A DNA stretch of 14,685 nucleotides from contig JAHFLM010000017.1 in assembly GCA_023244865.1 (NCBI GenBank), positions 1 to 14,685 on the forward strand, read 5' to 3'. Numbering within the stretch: the first letter of the stretch is position 1; every line of letters starts with the position of its first letter. This document shows, one piece after another, positions 10,406 to 14,685 of the stretch. The notes under the pieces are model-generated. The model did no database searches. It was not told where the DNA came from and worked only from the letters and a program-made list of their open reading frames with translations. The DNA is from Candidatus Harrisonbacteria bacterium. Lineage in GTDB: Bacteria > Patescibacteriota > Minisyncoccia > UBA6257 > UBA11618. A program made the translations under genes and the position numbers.

Positions 10406-12430
10406 TTAAGGGGCTAATTTGACCGACATAAGCTTGCTGGTGCCTGCCTCACCCATGGTGACGCCGTAAAGGGCTTCAGCGACCTCCATAACCGAGCGAT
10501 TGTGGGTAACTAAGATGAATTGACTTTGGTTTTTAAAGGATTTTAAGAGTTCGGCAAAACGTCGGCTATTTTTTTCGTCTAGAGCGGCATCAACTTCATC
10601 GAACACTAAAAAGGGTGGTGGGCTAATTGAAATTAAGGCAAAAAGGGCGGCGATGGAAAGTAAGCTTCTTTCACCACCAGAAAGAGAATTGATACCGGAG
10701 ACGCCTTTTTGTTTTAGATCGACGCCGATGTCGATGCCACTTTCAGTTAGAATCATTTCGGCATTACCATCTTTAAAAAGCTCTTTGAAAAATTTACTGA
10801 AGGCGCTATTGGCTGATTTGAAGGCGATGTTAAAATCATGCCCAATTTTTTCTTCTAAATCGATGATTAGCTTTTCTAAATCTTGTGATGCCTTTTCTAA
10901 ATCAGTGATTTGTTCGGTGAGAAAAGAGTATCGAGCCTCTATGGCATTAGCCTCCTTAAGTACTTCGCCGTCGATTTCACCAATCGCCATTAATTCCCTC
11001 TTTAGATAGTGAAGGCGGTTTTCGGCCTCTGTTAAATTCAAAGGAAGGAGTCCTTCGGATATGCTCGGAGTAAATTCGTTAAAATCTAGGTTGGCGTCTT
11101 TAATCTGTTCACGAAGGAGATTGCCATCATAATGGAAACGCTCTTCTTTAAGGGAAAGATGACCAAGCTCTCTTATGCAAGCTTCTTTTTCTGTTTCTAC
11201 CTTTCGTAAATCTTCGTAATATTTTTTAATGATCTGATTGAACTCTAGGAATTTTTGTTCAACGAGATTTTTTTCTATTTCTAGAGTAGTAAGACGACTT
11301 TGGATTAATTTAATTTTTTCTTCCAAACTATTAATTAAAGCGGTGTCTTTACTGATGGTTTCGCCGTTAATGAGTTGATTAATCTCTGAAATAAAATGAT
11401 TAACTTTATTAAAAACTAACTCTAAGTTGGTGAGCAATTTTAAATCCTCTAAGTCTTGTTTAAGACGAATAACTAAGGAAATAAAATCATTAGCGTCGGC
11501 TTTTTTAGCGGTTTTATCTTTAGAAGCAAAGCGGAGTTCGGCCTCCAATCCCCCAAGCTCTCTCTCTAGCTGACTTTTTTCTTGGCTATTAATGGTGCCT
11601 TGGGGTTTGGTTTTTTCTATGTCTTGAATTTGGATCTGGATGTGTTCTATTTTCTTATTAAGCTCAGCCCTAGTATTTTCTAGCTTGGTTTTTTCAGGAA
11701 GATAATTCTTTTCGCTTTCTTGCCAAGACTTTATTTTATGTTGAAAATAAAGAGTTTCTAGAGTTTTTAATTCGCTAGCTACAGCATCGCGCTTTTCCCA
11801 TTTAGAAGTTTGACGCTTGAGAGCTCTTAAATGTGGAAGGAGCTCTTCGGTGGTTAATTTAGATTTTTCTAGATTTTCTTTGGTACTTTGAAGCTTTAAT
11901 TTGGCTTCATGTTTTTTAAGTTGATATTGCTTAAGGCCTAAAATTTCTTCAAGCATGGTGCGGCGTTCGGTGTCGCTCGCTTTAATAAAAAGATCGGCAT
12001 TACCTTGGTTGATAATCGAAAGACCGCGGGCGCCCATTTTAGAAGAAGCGAAAAGATCAATGACATCTTTTAAGCGAACTTGAGATTGATTAATTAAATA
12101 TTCGCCAGTGCCGTCTCGAAAAACTTTACGAGAGACGATAATTTCTTCGTAATCCAAAGGAAAGATTTTTTTAGAGTTATCAAAATAGAGAGAGGCTTGG
12201 GCAAGCGAAACTTTTTGACTGGAGTTGGTGCCGCCAAAAATTAAACTTTCTCCAGAATCTCCACGTAGATTTTTTGCATCGCGTTCCCCTAACAACCAAC
12301 GAAGAGCATCAATAATATTAGACTTACCGGAACCATTGGGGCCGACAATAACAGTAATAGTTTCCGCAAAATCTACGGAAATTTTCTCTTTGAAAGATTT
12401 AAAACCTTGAAGTTCCAGCCGTTTAAGCAT
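10406..12430 (-). CDS. smc: Short SMC-type ATPase without recognisable hinge
   Basis: Structural maintenance of chromosomes ATPase, expected to act in chromosome compaction and segregation. The N-terminal head has FKSF near residue 10, the Walker A GPNGSGKS at 30-37 and the Q-loop NQG at 141-143. The C-terminal head has the signature LSGGER at 583-588, Walker B FLVFDE ending at 612, D-loop AALDE and switch His 643. MAIGEIDGEV and the SFLTEQITDLEKA segment near 481-515 are also typical of SMC. At 674 residues it is little over half the usual length of about 1150-1190. The middle (about 165-520) is two coiled-coil arms of roughly 150 residues, and the turn (about 330-362) lacks the glycine-rich dimerisation hinge. 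It lies upstream of rpsP, the common smc-rpsP order. There is no SD at ATG 12430. It could alternatively be called an SMC-like AAA ATPase. Confidence 0.88.
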   Translation of the reverse strand: MLKRLELQGFKSFKEKISVDFAETITVIVGPNGSGKSNIIDALRWLLGERDAKNLRGDSGESLIFGGTNSSQKVSLAQASLYFDNSKKIFPLDYEEIIVSRKVFRDGTGEYLINQSQVRLKDVIDLFASSKMGARGLSIINQGNADLFIKASDTERRTMLEEILGLKQYQLKKHEAKLKLQSTKENLEKSKLTTEELLPHLRALKRQTSKWEKRDAVASELKTLETLYFQHKIKSWQESEKNYLPEKTKLENTRAELNKKIEHIQIQIQDIEKTKPQGTINSQEKSQLERELGGLEAELRFASKDKTAKKADANDFISLVIRLKQDLEDLKLLTNLELVFNKVNHFISEINQLINGETISKDTALINSLEEKIKLIQSRLTTLEIEKNLVEQKFLEFNQIIKKYYEDLRKVETEKEACIRELGHLSLKEERFHYDGNLLREQIKDANLDFNEFTPSISEGLLPLNLTEAENRLHYLKRELMAIGEIDGEVLKEANAIEARYSFLTEQITDLEKASQDLEKLIIDLEEKIGHDFNIAFKSANSAFSKFFKELFKDGNAEMILTESGIDIGVDLKQKGVSGINSLSGGERSLLSIAALFALISISPPPFLVFDEVDAALDEKNSRRFAELLKSFKNQSQFILVTHNRSVMEVAEALYGVTMGEAGTSKLMSVKLAP

Positions 12431-12435
12431 GATGT

Positions 12436-12448
12436 GGTTATTGTAACC
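12436..12448 (-). promoter_or_regulatory. Palindrome with possible -10 just before smc
   Basis: GGTTA-CAA-TAACC is a perfect inverted repeat five bases upstream of the smc ATG. It contains TACAAT, a plausible -10 that would give a near-leaderless smc mRNA, but no convincing -35 is present. It could instead be an operator. Confidence 0.3.
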
Positions 12449-12461
12449 TAATTTTTTCGAT

Positions 12462-12485
12462 AAAAAAACCGGCGAACTGCCGGCT
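12462..12485 (-). terminator. Terminator of the mini membrane protein operon
   Basis: On the minus strand AGCCGGC and GCCGGTT pair (one G-T) around AGTTC and run into TTTTTTT. It lies 12 bases beyond the stop of the 61-residue protein and separates that operon from smc. Confidence 0.85.
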
Positions 12486-12497
12486 CTAGAAATGCTA

Positions 12498-12683
12498 TCA
12501 GGACTTTTTTCTTTCGCAAAGTTCTGGTTGACGAGGCTTGGGATTACTAACTCTTTCGCCTGAAGTTGGTGGACTTTGCCTTTTGGCTGGAGATAGACGG
12601 CTTTGAATTAAAATACAAATTATAATGGTGACGATGAGTATTCCAGAAATTGCTAGATAGTTAACCGCAAGAATTGGGGTCAT
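12498..12683 (-). CDS. Single-span small membrane protein (61 aa)
   Basis: Unrecognised. Residues about 4-26 (ILAVNYLAISGILIVTIIICILI) form one transmembrane helix, followed by a Pro/Ser/Arg-rich basic tail (QSRLSPAKRQSPPTSGERV and on) likely in the cytoplasm by the positive-inside rule. ATG 12683 has AAAGGA eight bases upstream. The preceding 40-codon gene ends within this upstream region, so translation is probably coupled. It is the last and longest of three consecutive tiny membrane genes sharing one promoter and ending in a terminator. Function unknown; a subunit of a larger membrane complex or a type I toxin-like peptide are possibilities without evidence. Confidence 0.6.
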   Translation of the reverse strand: MTPILAVNYLAISGILIVTIIICILIQSRLSPAKRQSPPTSGERVSNPKPRQPELCERKKS

Positions 12684-12687
12684 GATC

Positions 12688-12810
12688 TCAGTCCTTTCTT
12701 TTCAGTTTGGGATAAAGAACTCTGAAAAACCAAATGACAAAAATTACTTCTAACAACAATTGAATCATATTAAAAGTGGGCTTATCAATCGCAGCAAGAA
12801 TTAGGATCAT
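12688..12810 (-). CDS. Very small single-span membrane protein (40 aa)
   Basis: A 40-codon reading frame of the form MILILAAIDKPTF, then a hydrophobic helix MIQLLLEVIFVIWFF (about residues 15-29) and a basic end RVLYPKLKRKD. Its ATG (12810) overlaps the TGA of the preceding small gene in an ATGA junction, and GGAGAGG lies six bases upstream, the same SD sequence as the first sigma-like gene. The stop lies five bases before the ATG of the 61-residue protein, and the SD of that gene is inside its last codons. The pattern of SDs, junctions and matching topology is the evidence that it is real; no homologue is recognised. Confidence 0.55.
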   Translation of the reverse strand: MILILAAIDKPTFNMIQLLLEVIFVIWFFRVLYPKLKRKD

Positions 12811-12908
12811 GGCGGCCCTCTCCAATCAGATTTTTTAATATAAATAATCACTCCTATTAGCCACAAGGAAGTGAAGATAATCGAAAAATATCGAAGAAAT
12901 TCTCTCAC
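12807..12908 (-). CDS. Very small single-span membrane protein (33 aa)
   Basis: A 33-codon frame starting at GTG 12908 (MREFLRYFS, then the helix IIFTSLWLIGVIIYI at about residues 10-24 and the tail KKSDWRGPP). AAAGGAG at 12920-12926 is 11 bases upstream, slightly far but strong, and no other in-frame start lies between. The stop TGA shares bases with the next ATG. A reasonable promoter is placed 30-odd bases upstream. It would be the first gene of a three-gene mini operon. Size makes a chance frame possible, though the coupling and membrane topology argue against that. Confidence 0.5.
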   Translation of the reverse strand: MREFLRYFSIIFTSLWLIGVIIYIKKSDWRGPP

Positions 12909-12945
12909 TGATTCACGAACTCCTTTGTTAAAGAAACTATTAGTA

Positions 12946-12974
12946 TTTATATAATGAGGTCTAAAGGAAGTAAA
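12946..12974 (-). promoter_or_regulatory. Promoter of the mini membrane protein operon
   Basis: TTTACT (12969-12974), 17-base spacer and TATAAA (12946-12951) on the minus strand. Transcription would begin near 12939, giving a leader of about 31 bases with the AAAGGAG SD. The 114 bases upstream to tRNA-Lys hold nothing else I can identify. Confidence 0.5.
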
Positions 12975-13023
12975 GGATGGGTTAAAATCCTATACGAGGT
13001 GAATATTAGGAGTGGTAAAATAG

Positions 13024-13097
13024 TACCCCGTGTAGGATTTGAACCTACGGCCAATTGCTTAAAAGGCAACTGCTCTACCAGGCTGAGCTAACGGGGC
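13024..13097 (-). tRNA. tRNA-Lys (anticodon TTT)
   Basis: A complete 74-base cloverleaf on the minus strand. The acceptor is GCCCCGT with ACGGGGT (G1-U72 wobble at the end), the D arm GCTC..GAGC, the anticodon arm GTTGC-CTTTTAA-GCAAT and the T arm GTAGG-TTCAAAT-CCTAC. The anticodon TTT and discriminator A fit lysine. CCA is not encoded. It is transcribed divergently from tRNA-Gly. Confidence 0.95.
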
Positions 13098-13107
13098 ATA
13101 GGAATAT

Positions 13108-13136
13108 ATAATAACAGGAGTATCTATAAAAGTGAA
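13108..13136 (-). promoter_or_regulatory. tRNA-Lys promoter
   Basis: TTCACT (13131-13136), a 17-base spacer and TATTAT (13108-13113) on the minus strand place the transcription start a few bases before the tRNA 5' end. Confidence 0.6.
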
Positions 13137-13158
13137 GTGGTAAAATACCTCATTTCTT

Positions 13159-13167
13159 TGCTATAAT
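13159..13167 (+). promoter_or_regulatory. tRNA-Gly extended -10 promoter
   Basis: TGCTATAAT is a perfect extended -10 element, 17 bases before the tRNA 5' end. No good -35 is present at the standard distance, as is common for extended -10 promoters. Confidence 0.65.
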
Positions 13168-13184
13168 CTCACTTATATTACATT

Positions 13185-13255
13185 GCGAGTGTAGTACAGT
13201 GGTAGTACATAACCTTCCCAAGGTTAGGACGCGAGTTCGATTCTCGTCACTCGCT
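13185..13255 (+). tRNA. tRNA-Gly (anticodon CCC)
   Basis: A 71-base cloverleaf: acceptor GCGAGTG with CACTCGC, D arm GTAC-AGTGGTA-GTAC, anticodon arm TAACC-TTCCCAA-GGTTA, and T arm GCGAG-TTCGATT-CTCGT. The anticodon CCC decodes GGG and the discriminator U fits glycine. CCA is not encoded. No strong terminator follows on the plus strand, although CTCAC and GTGAG (13254-13274) could pair weakly. Confidence 0.94.
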
Positions 13256-13303
13256 CACTTTTTCATTAGGTGAGTTCTTATTCGATTTTTAATAACATTG
13301 GGT

Positions 13304-13340
13304 AAAAAAATCAACGGGCGGGGTGACCGTCAGTTGATTT
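13304..13340 (-). terminator. Terminator of the coiled-coil protein gene
   Basis: AAATCAAC (minus 13340-13333) pairs with GTTGATTT (13315-13308) around 17 bases and is followed by TTTTTTT. The left arm overlaps the stop codon. An alternative inner pairing ACGG/CCGT exists in the loop. Confidence 0.78.
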
Positions 13341-14325
13341 ACCTGCGTTGATGTTCGCAAAAATACTCAGCTTTATATATGGCTGCTTTTATGGAATTCA
13401 ATCTGTTCTCTAAAACTGTATACAGAGGAGTTCTATGTCGATCGGCTATTTCCTCTTTAATTTCGTAAATAAGATTATTAATTCTCCGATACTTTTGGTA
13501 ATTATCAAAAGTGTAATCGCTTAAATCTTTAAATTTTTCGCCTAAATTTTTAAGACCAATCTCTAGTTTTATTTTCATACCCCTTAAAATAACTTTCGAC
13601 AATAATGAGAGGTTTGGATCTTTTAATTCTTCCTTTAAATCTTCTAGGTAAATGCCAAAGTCTTCAATTTTTTGAGAAAGATCTTTGCACGCTTGATCTA
13701 ACTCGTCATTTTCTTTACTGATAAGAAACTCTTCAGCTTCCAATCTCCTGAGATCTTTTTTAACCCAGCATTCGCTTTCTGATAAGTCATCGACAATTTT
13801 CTGCCTAACTCTTAATAAATTTCTGTAAGCATCTGCCTTTCTGGCATTTAGAGTCCCGTTAAGATCGTCTGAAATTTCCCCAGGTTTGTAACGGAGAATC
13901 TTCCCCCTTAAGTCTGAGAAAAAAAGAGTTTCACCATTATTCATCTCTGATTCAAATAACTTTTTAATTTTTTCAAAAGCACTGACTTCAAGAATGCCAA
14001 GTTCAAGAATAATTAATGGATCTTTCTCTGATATGCCGGCTGCAGCATTAGCCTCGTGCTCTCTACGTAAATTCGCTAATTCTTTTCTTTTCTCATCACT
14101 CATTCTAGCTTCTAGTACAACTAAAAAAGCATCTAATCTTTTTTGAGCCTCCCCGACTTCATCTTTGCTGGAGGTTATTTTAACTATCACGCCATCTAAC
14201 AAAATCTCATCTTCTTTGATTTCTGGGTTTGAGTTTTGACTGGTGGCGGAAAAAAGTTTTGGATTGAGAATGACAAAAAAGATCAAAAAGATGATTAAGA
14301 TAAGTGTAAGCAGTTTCTTAAGCAT
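13339..14325 (-). CDS. Membrane-anchored coiled-coil protein of unknown function
   Basis: I do not recognise this 328-residue protein. Residues 1-20 are a hydrophobic anchor or uncleaved signal (LLTLILIIFLIFFVIL), then a short Ser/Asn-rich spacer. From about residue 55 on it is almost entirely charged helix: EAQKRLDAFLVVLEARMSDEKRKELANLRREHEA, a central KADAYRNLLRVRQKIVDDLSE segment, and ECWVKKDLRRLEAEEFLISKENDELDQACKDLSQKIEDF. Long coiled coils or a helical bundle outside the membrane are inferred. Only three cysteines are present, with no metal motif. ATG 14325 is fixed by AAAGGAG six bases upstream. It is separated from the upstream DnaJ-like gene by about 100 AT-rich bases and ends in its own terminator, so it is probably transcribed alone. 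Confidence 0.75.
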   Translation of the reverse strand: MLKKLLTLILIIFLIFFVILNPKLFSATSQNSNPEIKEDEILLDGVIVKITSSKDEVGEAQKRLDAFLVVLEARMSDEKRKELANLRREHEANAAAGISEKDPLIILELGILEVSAFEKIKKLFESEMNNGETLFFSDLRGKILRYKPGEISDDLNGTLNARKADAYRNLLRVRQKIVDDLSESECWVKKDLRRLEAEEFLISKENDELDQACKDLSQKIEDFGIYLEDLKEELKDPNLSLLSKVILRGMKIKLEIGLKNLGEKFKDLSDYTFDNYQKYRRINNLIYEIKEEIADRHRTPLYTVLENRLNSIKAAIYKAEYFCEHQRR

Positions 14326-14386
14326 TATCGGCTCCTTTCTGCTAATATATTTTGCCTAATTTAAAAGAGCTAAATCTTATAATTTA

Positions 14387-14415
14387 TAAATAATCCTATT
14401 TTTTATAAATGTAAA
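14387..14415 (-). promoter_or_regulatory. Possible promoter of the coiled-coil gene
   Basis: TTTACA (14410-14415), 17-base spacer and TATTTA (14387-14392) on the minus strand. The surrounding sequence is very AT-rich and a TATATT nearer the gene is an alternative -10, so the exact site is uncertain. Confidence 0.3.
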
Positions 14416-14426
14416 GGGTGGTAAGA

Positions 14427-14685
14427 CTACTCTTCTAGAGCCTTTTTTTGCTTTCCGGTAAGTTCTGAATTATTAATAATTTCTAAAATAACATAGAGAT
14501 CACCAAATTTTTTACTTAAAATACCGGAAGCGACTCTAGGCATGCCAGCGCCCTTAATTTTCTGAGGTTCAGATAAGCTCATCCCCTTAGGGACAATGAA
14601 ATCGATTGCCTCGTTATTAAGCGTTTTTATTTTTATTGGCCTATCTAAAAGGATGTCGAGTAAGCTTACTGTTTTCTTAATATAA
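14427..14685 (-). CDS. DnaJ-family co-chaperone, C-terminal part (gene runs off the window)
   Basis: An open frame enters from the window end and stops at TAG 14427-14429, giving 86 residues with no start. It matches the second substrate-binding domain of DnaJ/CbpA proteins: SLLDILLDRPIKIKTLNNEAIDFIVPKGMS corresponds to the strand-rich part with the IP-x-G turn, then IKGAGMPR, the conserved GxGmP signature, and FGDLYVILEIINNSELTGKQKKALEE, the usual GDLyV strand and terminal helix. The J domain, and any zinc-finger domain that would tell DnaJ from CbpA, lies outside the window. Co-chaperones of this type deliver unfolded substrates to DnaK. Confidence 0.85.
   Translation of the reverse strand, partial: YIKKTVSLLDILLDRPIKIKTLNNEAIDFIVPKGMSLSEPQKIKGAGMPRVASGILSKKFGDLYVILEIINNSELTGKQKKALEE

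Noticed and set aside
10653..11009. A 118-codon plus-strand frame opposite smc.
   Set aside because: It is antisense to a clear SMC coding region, is Ser/Lys/Leu-rich in the way of shadow frames, and has no promoter or SD.
5320..12275. The 13-base string CTCCACGTAGATT occurs both in the palindrome-rich patch (about 5320) and inside smc (about 12260).
   Set aside because: In a window of this size a few exact 13-mers are expected by chance, and the flanks differ.
13011..13147. The 12-mer AGTGGTAAAATA occurs on both sides of tRNA-Lys (13011-13022 and 13136-13147), which suggested an integration site duplication.
   Set aside because: The tRNA lies between the copies and no integrase or foreign gene is enclosed; the repeat is short and AT-rich. 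It is more likely shared flanking sequence or chance.

Overview
The window looks like a chromosomal stretch of a small-genome bacterium of the Candidate Phyla Radiation (Patescibacteria) type. This is an inference from an AT-leaning composition, compact genes, an Obg GTPase without its usual C-terminal domain, a very short SMC protein, many housekeeping genes without a Shine-Dalgarno (SD) sequence, and several lineage-specific short membrane proteins. TGA is used as a stop (for example at the end of obg), so the UGA-glycine code of some CPR groups is not in use. No phage, IS element or CRISPR array is visible.

Layout, left to right. 1-1110: ribosomal genes rpsL and rpsG (minus strand), with AT-rich repeats between and after them. 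1125-3494: a secreted protein of unknown function, an M50 site-2-type protease and a two-gene membrane cassette, all minus strand. 3540-5099: a divergent promoter region, then obg and a cysteine-rich zinc-ribbon-like protein on the plus strand. 5151-5450: tRNA-Val(CAC) with its terminator, and a palindrome-rich intergenic stretch. 5451-6509: rplJ-rplL with an L10-type leader RNA, an attenuator and a strong promoter. 6518-8935: three consecutive, divergent sigma-70-like genes. 8991-12430: trmD, khpA, rpsP and smc, matching the smc-rpsP-khpA-trmD order of many bacteria but without rimM and rplS. 12498-12908: a chain of three tiny single-span membrane protein genes, two of them of 33 and 40 codons. 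13024-13255: divergent tRNA-Lys(TTT) and tRNA-Gly(CCC). 13339-14685: a membrane-anchored coiled-coil protein and the C-terminal end of a DnaJ-family co-chaperone running off the window.

The most unusual content is the sigma-like trio. All three carry recognisable region 1.2, region 2 and region 4 and share a private motif (IGL..GYNP or close variants). They sit between translation genes, and the last one ends in a terminator whose loop holds the -35 box of the ribosomal rplJL promoter. A second signal is a split in translation signals. Ribosomal and core genes have leaderless or SD-less starts. The sigma-like genes, the zinc-ribbon gene, the secreted and coiled-coil proteins and the mini membrane proteins have purine-rich SDs, mostly behind leaders of roughly 30-40 nt. 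A third is the SMC protein of only 674 residues with no recognisable hinge domain.
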